Made by a program: the position numbers and the translations under genes | NCBI GenBank assembly: GCA_964390805.1 | Contig: CAYMKL010000224.1 | Coordinates: 1 to 5,316, forward strand | From: CAYMKL01 sp964390805 | Lineage (GTDB): Bacteria > Chloroflexota > Anaerolineae > VGOG01 | Reading direction: 5' to 3' | DNA: 5,316 nt | Notes under the pieces: generated by a model | Seen by the model: only the letters and a program-made list of their open reading frames with translations | The model's database searches: none | What the model was told of the DNA's origin: nothing | In this document: in pieces, positions 1 through 4,810 of the stretch | Layout of the letters: the number at the start of each line of letters is the position of its first letter | Numbering within the stretch: the first letter of the stretch is position 1

Positions 1-1409
1 TGCAGGCCGCCGTGGACCTGCTACGCCTCGACGCCGCTGACACGGAGACAACGCTAATCCACGTCTTGACCTCAGACGTGCACGATCAGTTGAACTCTCA
101 CCCCTGGGTCGTGCGGGGGATCACCCAGGCGTTGCGCCGACGTTGGCTGCACCTGGCCCTGGGCGGTGGGCTGAAAGCCACTGGCCTGCAGGGAGCACCC
201 GACGACACACTCCCTACGAGCCTCATCAGCACACCTGATCTACCTTACGGCCCAGTCATCGCCTTCCGCTACCCAGTCAGGTCGTGGGCCGACGTACGCT
301 TGTGGCGCAACGTCCGCCAGCGCCAACACCGCTTCCACCAGGGCGTGGTCCGGATGAGCCACGAAACGGCCAGTCTGGTGGCCGGGGACTTCGACGGGGA
401 CACCTACGACTTCCTCCCCGCCAAAGACTTCCCCGCCATGACCGCCGAGGTCCGCCACTGGCATAAGACCCGCCAGGCGCCGGAGGTGGACGTGGTCAAG
501 ACTCGCCGCGCATCCACCTGGGATAGGCTACCCCAGGTAGCGATGGACAACGTAGACAACATGGTGGGCCTGATCACCTATTTCATCACCAAGGCCAACG
601 CGATGAGGCGGCTGGACCTGGTGGATGAGCTGGCGCCGGAGCTCCAGATCGCAGTGGACAAGTTTAAGTACGACCTCCGCCACGACGTGGAGAAGATCGA
701 GGCCATCAGCGATCAACTGGATCCCCTCACCTGGCTGAGTGACCGCAGGAAGCGCGATGTCTTCTGCAGCCGGCCCATCGAGGTGGACGACGATGCCACT
801 GACACCATCTCCTATCTGGCCCGACGGATCGCCCGTGCCTGGGAGCCACCAGCCCTCAGAGTTGCGCCCATCGAGACGTTTGCGCCGCTATTCCCACCCG
901 AAAACGCTCACACGGAAATGGCGCGGGAGCTGAATCGCCGCTACGCCCGGTTGGTAGCCGAGGTGATTAACTCCGACCATCCCGATGGCTTCACGCCTAT
1001 TCTCGACGCGCTGAGGGAGTGGGCCAACAGCCGCCAGGACCCAGAAGAATGGGCAGCGGCTATCTGGCACGCCGTGCACCGCCGGGGCAGCCAGGGCACC
1101 GGCAGCCTGGCCTTCCACGCCTTTCCAGAGCAGGTGATCGCCCGCTTGCTAGAAGCTCCCCAGCCGCCCGAAAAGGTCGCCATCGTTGGCTTGCTTCACC
1201 ACGAGCACGCTGACGACCTGGTATCCTTCGATGGCCAACTGCAGCCAGTGACCATCACCACCACCAGGTTCCGCGACCAGGTTCGCCAACTGGTCCTGGT
1301 CGCAGGTCGCACCCTGGGGCTGATCAGTGCCGAAACACCCATCGCCACCGGGCGCTATGACCTGCAACTCACCTGGAACGGCCGCTCGGTTGTCTTCGGT
1401 ATTCCGTAG
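1..1409 (+). CDS. DFDGD-motif RNA polymerase-like protein (catalytic double-psi beta-barrel region), 5'-partial
   Basis: The reading frame is open to the left edge (first whole codon at base 3), so this is probably the C-terminal part of a longer gene. Residues here are counted from the GTG at base 12, which gives 465 residues. Residues 125-130 read GDFDGD, with Asp126, Asp128 and Asp130 matching the Mg-binding triad of RNA polymerase beta' (NADFDGD) and of the DxDGD RNA-dependent polymerases. About 35 residues upstream, RYPVRSWADVR (86-96) sits where those families have an Arg-x-Pro segment. Downstream, a helical stretch with VGLITYF (185-191) and AVDKFKYD (214-221) resembles the region following the motif in QDE-1-type enzymes. 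From that I infer a single-chain template-dependent RNA polymerase; phage SP-beta YonO is a characterised example of this broad group. The first barrel is not in view and could be in the missing 5' part or in a separate gene. Residues from about 270 on (including WHAVHRR and FHAFPEQV) match nothing I know. The gene ends in TAG just before a strong terminator, so it is probably last in its transcript. The polymerase call is moderately sure; the template type is unknown. Confidence 0.68.
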   Translation, partial: QAAVDLLRLDAADTETTLIHVLTSDVHDQLNSHPWVVRGITQALRRRWLHLALGGGLKATGLQGAPDDTLPTSLISTPDLPYGPVIAFRYPVRSWADVRLWRNVRQRQHRFHQGVVRMSHETASLVAGDFDGDTYDFLPAKDFPAMTAEVRHWHKTRQAPEVDVVKTRRASTWDRLPQVAMDNVDNMVGLITYFITKANAMRRLDLVDELAPELQIAVDKFKYDLRHDVEKIEAISDQLDPLTWLSDRRKRDVFCSRPIEVDDDATDTISYLARRIARAWEPPALRVAPIETFAPLFPPENAHTEMARELNRRYARLVAEVINSDHPDGFTPILDALREWANSRQDPEEWAAAIWHAVHRRGSQGTGSLAFHAFPEQVIARLLEAPQPPEKVAIVGLLHHEHADDLVSFDGQLQPVTITTTRFRDQVRQLVLVAGRTLGLISAETPIATGRYDLQLTWNGRSVVFGIP

Positions 1410-1438
1410 ATCGCAGACAGCACCTGGATCCAAGTGCA

Positions 1439-1478
1439 GGGCCCCAGGTTCTTGAGTCAAGAGCCTGAGGCCCTTTTT
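1439..1478 (+). terminator. Rho-independent terminator after the polymerase-like gene
   Basis: The arm at 1439-1455 pairs with 1457-1473. The stem is about 16 pairs long, with one C/A mismatch and one G-U pair, and a loop of about 3 bases around 1454-1456. Five T follow directly (1474-1478). It lies 29 bases after the upstream stop codon and separates the polymerase-like gene from the RNase HI operon. Confidence 0.9.
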
Positions 1479-1597
1479 CGTTGCTCCCGCAAAGAACCAG
1501 GGAGCTACTCTTCCATACCCGCTTATCAGCGGCAAGGAATGAGCACCAAAACTAATGGCCGGCACCGGACACTGGCCACAAAACCCACACATTCTTG
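1479..1597 (+). promoter_or_regulatory. Leader region of the RNase HI operon, promoter not identified
   Basis: This non-coding stretch lies between the terminator and the ribosome-binding site of the RNase HI gene. A promoter is expected here because the upstream transcript terminates, but I see no convincing -35/-10 pair. It holds a small hairpin (CCGCT/AGCGG at about 1519-1532, loop TATC) and a CTCCC...GGGAG inverted pair at about 1484-1504. If the DFDGD polymerase recognises its own promoters, they need not look like sigma70 sites. Confidence 0.3.
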
Positions 1598-1606
1598 AAA
1601 GGAGAT
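1598..1606 (+). promoter_or_regulatory. Strong ribosome-binding site of RNase HI
   Basis: AAAGGAGAT lies about 9 bases (counted from the end of GGAG) before the ATG at 1614 and fixes the start of RNase HI. The gene does not overlap an upstream coding region, so it is the first gene of its operon. Confidence 0.85.
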
Positions 1607-1613
1607 ATCTCAC

Positions 1614-2027
1614 ATGAAAGGTGCAACTCTCTACACAGACGGTGCGTGCTCAGGCAACCCCGGTCCTGGCGGCTGGTGCGCCATTCTCCGCTACAACGGC
1701 CACGAGCGCATAATTCGAGGTGGTGAGGCCCACACCACCAACAACCGCATGGAGATCACGGCCGTCATCGAGGGCCTGGTCGCCCTCGAGGAGCCCTGTC
1801 AGGTCACCGTTTTCACCGACTCCCAGTACGTCATCGGGGTGGCCAGCCTGGGGGGGAAGCGCAGAGCCAACCTGGATCTACTGTTCGACCTGGACGCCCT
1901 GCGCGCGGCTCACGAGGTCGCCTTCCAGCACGTCCGCGGCCATGCTGGCCATCCCCTCAACGAGCGCTGTGACCGCATTGCTCGTCAGGAGCGGGACGAG
2001 GCCAAGCGCAAAGTGGGAGGCGGGTGA
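1614..2027 (+). CDS. rnhA: Ribonuclease HI
   Basis: This 137-residue protein is a type 1 RNase H, which cuts the RNA strand of RNA/DNA hybrids and removes RNA primers and R-loops. All catalytic residues are visible: Asp9 in YTDGACSGNPGPGGW, Glu47 in NNRMEITA, Asp69 in TDSQYV, His110 in the glycine-rich GHAGHP loop and Asp120 in NERCD (E. coli D10, E48, D70, H124, D134). The distance from the third Asp to the His is 41 residues against 54 in E. coli, so the basic protrusion (handle) that helps the E. coli enzyme grip its substrate is largely missing; only GGKRRAN remains before the LDLL helix. The ATG is fixed by AAAGGAGAT upstream. The stop overlaps the next start (TGATG), so the two genes are probably translationally coupled. 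Its position after a polymerase-like gene fits a role in phage or plasmid nucleic-acid synthesis. Confidence 0.96.
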   Translation: MKGATLYTDGACSGNPGPGGWCAILRYNGHERIIRGGEAHTTNNRMEITAVIEGLVALEEPCQVTVFTDSQYVIGVASLGGKRRANLDLLFDLDALRAAHEVAFQHVRGHAGHPLNERCDRIARQERDEAKRKVGGG

Positions 2028-2614
2028 TGGCTCTGGTAGGCTTCACTGGAGTGCACGATCTGCAAGGCCCATACCTGGCCCTGTTTCAGCGTGTAGTGGC
2101 CCAGGTGACCCGGGCCAACCGCAGCATCGCCGTGGATTGTCCGAAAGGCCCCGATCCCAAAGACCGCGCGCCGGCCATGATCTCAGCCATCGCCGCTTCT
2201 GGTGATGGCGGAGGGCTCATTGCTTTCGTCTGCCGGGGTCCAGACCAGGCGCCAGAGCCATGGGCCACCATCCGCCTGGCCCACGACGAGTGTCTCCCCG
2301 TGGTCGTCTTCGGATGCGGGTGCAGTGTGCGCGACTTCCCCTCCCTCGGTGATGGCCACTGGACAATCGCAGGATCGGGGATCTGGAGTCGGGGCTGGCG
2401 CTGGGAGGAAGACACGGTCTCGCTGGGCTCTGCCATACGCGAGGCCGTTTTTGATTTCCTCCACTGGACACCGATCAGGTCCAGCCGCAAGAGAATCGAG
2501 CTGGACTTTCCACTGATGCTCAACCTGAGACGATGGTTGAGGCAAGACAGTCGAGAGACAGAACCAGGTATTCGAGGAGGTGCCAAGTGTCAGAGCAAGA
2601 CGAGGCCAACGTAA
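2027..2614 (+). CDS. Possible SLOG/Rossmann-like nucleotide-binding protein
   Basis: The protein has 195 residues from the ATG at 2027, which overlaps the RNase HI stop (TGATG) and follows GGGAGG at 2015-2020; a GTG one codon earlier is in frame but less well spaced. The N-terminus MALVGFTGVHDL has a beta strand followed by a GxTG turn. A second strand with CPKGPDPKDRAPA (38-50) follows, then the hydrophobic strand GLIAFVCRG (63-71) and the strand LPVVVFGCG (90-98). This alternation of strands and helices, with glycine turns and a G-x-D-like segment, recalls the SLOG superfamily (YspA/DUF2493, LOG and DprA-like proteins), which binds nucleotides or nucleotide-derived ligands. I infer the fold only; I see no active site that settles a reaction. 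A Trp-rich patch (IWSRGWRWEE) and a basic C-terminus (KCQSKTRPT) follow. The end overlaps the next gene by 28 bases if that gene starts at 2587. Confidence 0.6.
   Translation: MALVGFTGVHDLQGPYLALFQRVVAQVTRANRSIAVDCPKGPDPKDRAPAMISAIAASGDGGGLIAFVCRGPDQAPEPWATIRLAHDECLPVVVFGCGCSVRDFPSLGDGHWTIAGSGIWSRGWRWEEDTVSLGSAIREAVFDFLHWTPIRSSRKRIELDFPLMLNLRRWLRQDSRETEPGIRGGAKCQSKTRPT
2574..2580 (+). promoter_or_regulatory. Ribosome-binding site GAGGAGG deciding a GTG start
   Basis: GAGGAGG stands 6 bases before GTG 2587 and makes this a better start than the in-frame ATG at 2533, which lies inside the previous gene without a good site. The same GAGGAGGTGC sequence with the same 6-base spacing precedes the gene at 2917. 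Confidence 0.65.
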
Positions 2615-2877
2615 TGACGGACGAACACGCCTACGACGACGGTAACTGGTATGCTTCCACACTGGGACATTTCATCGGCCTGCTCGTTGACGCCGGCCAG
2701 GACCCCGCCGTATGTTTCCGTGTGGTTACAGACTCAGAACCAGGCCGAGATGGGCAGTTCATCCGCCGCATAGACCTGATCATATTGCCTGATGGGCATG
2801 TGCGCGACTACGCCTTGAAGTGTCATGGCGTTCACAAGACCCTCAAGGCGTTCTTGGAAGCTGGCGTCATCAGGTAG
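2587..2877 (+). CDS. Small protein of unknown function
   Basis: The product has 96 residues with a GTG start set by the GAGGAGG at 2574-2580. An ATG at 2614, overlapping the upstream TAA (TAATG), is an alternative start giving 87 residues, but it lacks an equally good ribosome-binding site. I do not recognise the family. The first 20 residues are acidic (MSEQDEANVMTDEHAYDDG). The rest alternates helix and strand: a helix with WYASTLGHFIGLLVDAG, then VCFRVVTD, a strand IDLIILPDGHVRDYAL and a C-terminal helix ending in EAGVIR. No signal peptide or membrane segment is seen. It sits in a run of coupled small genes behind RNase HI. That it is a gene is likely, because the frame is open, the ribosome-binding site is strong and the packing is tight; the function is unknown. 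Confidence 0.75.
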   Translation: MSEQDEANVMTDEHAYDDGNWYASTLGHFIGLLVDAGQDPAVCFRVVTDSEPGRDGQFIRRIDLIILPDGHVRDYALKCHGVHKTLKAFLEAGVIR

Positions 2878-2903
2878 GGGATGCCTGTCCCCCGGTCACC
2901 AGA

Positions 2904-2910
2904 GAGGAGG
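2904..2910 (+). promoter_or_regulatory. Ribosome-binding site GAGGAGG deciding an ATG start
   Basis: GAGGAGG lies 6 bases before ATG 2917. An in-frame ATG at 2881 would place this ribosome-binding site inside the coding region, so 2917 is preferred. Confidence 0.7.
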
Positions 2911-2916
2911 TGCGAT

Positions 2917-3153
2917 ATGCAACGTTTCAACGATCGGCGATGGTGGCAATGGCTGAGCTGTCTCCCCGTAGAGAGCCGGTGTGTGGTGGTCAAGGCCCTC
3001 TACCTGGGCAAAAGTATCAGTGACTGGCAGCTTTGGGACGTTCTCGGCCACCATCAATCGCCGATCCCATTTACTGAAGCACGCCAGGTCTACCATGACC
3101 TGGGATTCAAGCCCCACATGGGCTACCCACTAACCAAGGAGGTTCAATCATGA
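2917..3153 (+). CDS. Small Trp-rich basic protein of unknown function
   Basis: The product has 78 residues, with the start fixed by the GAGGAGG just upstream. The N-terminus MQRFNDRRWWQWLSCL is basic and aromatic, followed by a mostly helical middle (VVVKALYLGKSISDWQLWDVLG) that could be a small helix-turn-helix, though no family match is evident. The R/K-R-W-W core resembles the N-terminus of the duplicated proteins at 4690 and 5196 (KRWWYHR), which may be a distant relation or chance. The last codons carry AAGGAGG for the next gene, and the stop overlaps that gene's start (ATGA at 3150-3153). A soluble cytoplasmic protein is likely. I cannot assign a function. Confidence 0.7.
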   Translation: MQRFNDRRWWQWLSCLPVESRCVVVKALYLGKSISDWQLWDVLGHHQSPIPFTEARQVYHDLGFKPHMGYPLTKEVQS

Positions 3154-3446
3154 ACTGGCTCACAGGCCACTACACGCTGCGCGTACGGCGCATCTATGTC
3201 TTACTGGTCATCCTGGTGGTGTTCATGCAGGCCACGACCCTGGCCGGCGCCTACCTTCACCTGGTGACCCAGGAGGTAGAGGCAGCAAAACAGTCAGAGG
3301 CTTTCCGCCTGCAACTCCGCCAGGATATGCGCACCCTGACGATGTCCCAGTGCTTTGAGCCAACCGATGGCTGCCTGGAGTACGCTTACCAGGTGATCAG
3401 ACTCCCGGACGGGACGCCGGCAGAGTGCATACTCGATGCCAGGTAA
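3150..3446 (+). CDS. Small membrane-anchored or exported protein
   Basis: The product has 98 residues, starting at the ATGA overlap with the previous gene behind AAGGAGG (3136-3142). The N-terminus holds positive residues (Arg11, Arg13, Arg14) followed by a hydrophobic stretch at about 15-36 (IYVLLVILVVFMQATTLAG, then AYL). This predicts either a single transmembrane anchor with N-in/C-out topology or a Sec signal peptide with possible cleavage near LAGA. The rest is a charged helix (about 40-64) and a short domain with three cysteines (68, 75, 93) that could form disulfides outside the cytoplasm. No lipobox is seen. In a phage setting it might act at the cell envelope (for example in lysis or exclusion), but nothing in the sequence proves that. 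The gene ends in TAA 12 bases before the next start. Confidence 0.75.
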   Translation: MNWLTGHYTLRVRRIYVLLVILVVFMQATTLAGAYLHLVTQEVEAAKQSEAFRLQLRQDMRTLTMSQCFEPTDGCLEYAYQVIRLPDGTPAECILDAR

Positions 3447-3458
3447 AGAGGGTCTACG

Positions 3459-3752
3459 ATGAGCGCCACTATCTGCAATCTCACCATCCCATGCAGTGTC
3501 CCCACGATTCCCATCGAGATGATCATCGGCAATCTGGAAGTCAGGCAGATCATCCAGGAGCTCGTGTACCTGCACGAGCGGGAAATGTGGGAAAGACAGC
3601 ACGTGACCGATGGCTACCGCCGTTCTTTCACCCACGAAGTCACCATCAACGGCTGGCCCTGCACCATCAGCGGTGTATCTTGCTGCTCGGCCAGCTTTGG
3701 CGGCTTCAACACCTACGTCGAATCCATCGAGCCCGAAGTCTTGGCCGCGTGA
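3459..3752 (+). CDS. Small protein of unknown function, last gene of the operon
   Basis: The product has 97 residues from ATG 3459, with a modest ribosome-binding site (AAAGAGGG, 3445-3452) and a 12-base gap to the previous gene. The N-terminal third contains alternating hydrophobic residues with many prolines (ICNLTIPCSVPTIPIEMI). The middle is a charged helix (about 26-48, QIIQELVYLHEREMWERQ). The C-terminal third looks like beta strands (HEVTINGWPCTISGVSC, then SASFGGFNTYVESIEPE). Its VTING strand recurs in the N-terminus of the interrupted gene at 4283, which is a weak resemblance only. There is no membrane segment. A terminator follows 34 bases after the stop codon, which supports it as the last gene of the unit. 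Confidence 0.72.
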   Translation: MSATICNLTIPCSVPTIPIEMIIGNLEVRQIIQELVYLHEREMWERQHVTDGYRRSFTHEVTINGWPCTISGVSCCSASFGGFNTYVESIEPEVLAA

Positions 3753-3785
3753 GGCGGTAGCACGGACGAAGTCGGATCAGCCAGG

Positions 3786-3829
3786 AGGGCCCACACCCCA
3801 TCAGTCCGGGGCGTGGGCCTTCTTTGTTT
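3786..3829 (+). terminator. Rho-independent terminator closing the RNase HI operon
   Basis: The arm 3786-3799 pairs with 3808-3821 in a GC-rich stem of about 14 positions (GGCCCAC opposite GTGGGCC, and CCCC opposite GGGG, with one A/C mismatch and one G-U pair). The loop is 8 bases, and a T-rich tail (CTTTGTTT) follows. It lies 34 bases after the stop at 3752. Confidence 0.85.
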
Positions 3830-3905
3830 CCTGCTAATCCAACGAAACTGGCCCGCTATCTGGAAAGGCCGGATCTGTTAGTGGCCCAATAAGCTGGAAA
3901 AGAAA
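3830..3905 (+). promoter_or_regulatory. Leader of the downstream gene train, possible structured 5' UTR
   Basis: A promoter for the genes from 3921 on is expected between the terminator and the AAGGAGG site, but no consensus pair is clear. GGCCCGCTA (about 3850-3858) can pair with TAGTGGCC (about 3879-3886), with one bulged base and a G-U pair, and would enclose a second short stem around 3861-3873. This could be a structured leader or chance in GC-rich DNA. Confidence 0.25.
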
Positions 3906-3920
3906 AAGGAGGGTTAGAGA

Positions 3921-4286
3921 ATGTTGCAACAGGAAATCCGTTTCATCCTGGCCAATCTGGTCGCCATCGCCACCTACAACAAGTGGGGGCCTCCCTGCTC
4001 GGCGTTGACCCGCATGGCCCTGTCGTACCCGGATGACTACACGGCCCTGATCGACCGGATGGCCACCGAGCCGAACGGCGAGTTTTGCCTCAACGGAGCG
4101 GGGCTCGTCCTCTACTGGGAGAATCTCCCCAACGCCGACCGCCCTGTCTTCTCCATTGGAGGTGACCAGTGGATTCTGTACCCTGAGTTTGTCTTCCAGG
4201 CTGGCCGGCGACTGGCGACATGGAACAGGCTGGTATCCCCCGTGCGCCAGCACGAATCAGAACACCAAGGAGGTGTAACGACATGA
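3921..4286 (+). CDS. Protein of unknown function, first gene of the last gene train
   Basis: The product has 121 residues, starting at ATG 3921 behind a purine-rich AAAGGAGGG site (3905-3913). I do not recognise the family. The N-terminal part is helical (LQQEIRFILANLVAIATYNK), followed by CSALTRMAL and a helix ALIDRMATE. A strand-rich part comes next, with LVLYWENLP and the aromatic FSIGGDQWILYPEFVF (about 76-93), then a basic helix (AGRRLATWNRLV) and a polar tail. The first helix is only moderately hydrophobic, and there is no clear signal peptide. The last codons contain the AAGGAGG (4267-4273) of the next gene, and the stop overlaps its start (ATGA, 4283-4286), so the next gene is translated by coupling. 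Its place after a terminator makes it the first gene of a new transcript or of a read-through segment. Confidence 0.73.
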   Translation: MLQQEIRFILANLVAIATYNKWGPPCSALTRMALSYPDDYTALIDRMATEPNGEFCLNGAGLVLYWENLPNADRPVFSIGGDQWILYPEFVFQAGRRLATWNRLVSPVRQHESEHQGGVTT

Positions 4287-4693
4287 ACACTACAGAACTC
4301 GGAACCGTCACAATCAACGGCGTCACTTTCCAGAAGGTGGACGTCGGCCCACTGCTCGTCTACGAGGCGAACGTTGACGGCCTGGCCTGATGCGTCCTGC
4401 AGCCCAAGATCACTGATCCCGTTCAGCCAGGCGAGAAACCGCCCCAGGACGAGTGTTGCCACGTCCCCTATTGGGTGGCAAATGTGTGGGACGAGAGGGA
4501 CAGGGTATGCAACCTGAACCTGTGCACTCACTATCCAGACGGCACGGTGGTCAAAGACCCGTTCTATGACCTGGCAGACTCTGGCTACACCGATCCGCCG
4601 CTACAGTTGCTGACGGCCATCGCCGACTGCATCAACGAGGGAGCAGACCCCTGGACGCTGGAGAAAATACGCTGCCAGGAGGATCAATCATGA
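4283..4693 (+). pseudogene. Unknown Cys-rich protein gene interrupted by an in-frame TGA
   Basis: A good start (AAGGAGG at 4267-4273, ATG in an ATGA overlap) opens a frame that meets TGA at 4388-4390 after 35 codons, then continues without another stop for 100 codons to TGA 4691-4693. The two halves together would make 136 residues. Part one has short strands (TVTINGVTFQKV, LLVYEANVDGLA). Part two is rich in Cys, His and Trp (Cys37, Cys58, Cys59, His60, Cys76, Cys81, His83), spaced in a way that could bind a metal, and ends with PWTLEKIRCQEDQS, the same tail as the next gene. Other genes here end in TGA, so the code is not altered. A TGG-to-TGA change in a Trp codon is the simplest reading; a sequencing error or leaky read-through is possible. 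The second half could be called alone from GTG 4475, but that codon has no ribosome-binding site. I do not recognise the family. Confidence 0.6.
4388..4390 (+). other. Premature in-frame TGA codon
   Basis: This TGA splits an otherwise open 136-codon frame and is followed by TGC (Cys). One base change would restore Trp (TGG). No clear bacterial SECIS-like hairpin is seen in the next 45 bases (only a weak GATC/GATC pair around 4409-4419), so selenocysteine is unlikely. Confidence 0.7.
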
Positions 4694-4810
4694 GAGCAAA
4701 GCTGTACAGCATTCTCAACAACCGAACCAAGAGATGGTGGTACCACCGTCAGCTCAGGGAGCGAGGCCAAATGGCTGAGGCCCGCAGGCGGGAACGCGCC
4801 CAGATCCGAG
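4649..4810 (+). repeat. Tandem duplication, copy 1 (tail, ribosome-binding site and gene start)
   Basis: These 162 bases align without gaps to 5155-5316 at an offset of 506 bases. The 41 bases before the start codon match at 35 positions, and the 121 bases from the ATG on at about 83 positions by hand alignment. The unit begins inside the end of one gene (codons for PWTLEKI) and spans the ribosome-binding site and the beginning of the next. Confidence 0.85.

Noticed and set aside
1149..1613. 154-codon open frame on the minus strand across the end of the polymerase-like gene and its terminator
   Set aside because: It overlaps a strong + strand gene and the terminator, has no visible ribosome-binding site, and its product is Gly/Pro-rich without domain signs.
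1720..2205. 161-codon + strand frame overlapping RNase HI
   Set aside because: It is a frame-shifted reading of the RNase HI gene, giving a low-complexity Ser/Pro/Arg-rich product.
2533..2586. ATG 2533 as start of the 96-residue protein
   Set aside because: The extra 18 residues are basic and lie wholly within the previous gene; GTG 2587 has the good ribosome-binding site.
2881..2916. Upstream ATG start for the 78-residue protein
   Set aside because: The strong GAGGAGG at 2904-2910 sits directly before ATG 2917 and would be inside the coding region of the longer form.
4388..4390. Alternative genetic code in which TGA means Trp
   Set aside because: Several genes here stop at TGA, including ATGA overlaps where read-through would run out of frame with the next gene, and Trp is written TGG throughout.
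4390..4416. Re-initiation at the ATG overlapping the premature stop (TGATG)
   Set aside because: That ATG is in another frame and meets a stop after 8 codons, so it cannot rescue the downstream half.
4388..4435. Selenocysteine insertion at the in-frame TGA
   Set aside because: No stable hairpin with a suitable apical loop lies just after the TGA; only a 4-pair GATC stem is visible.
3834..4531. Two 139-codon minus-strand frames (3834-4253 and 4112-4531)
   Set aside because: They oppose + strand genes with strong ribosome-binding sites and coupled starts, and their products show the composition of antisense shadows.
4475..4693. A separate 72-codon gene starting at GTG 4475
   Set aside because: No ribosome-binding site precedes the GTG, and the open frame continues upstream to the TGA, so it is better read as the 3' part of the interrupted gene.
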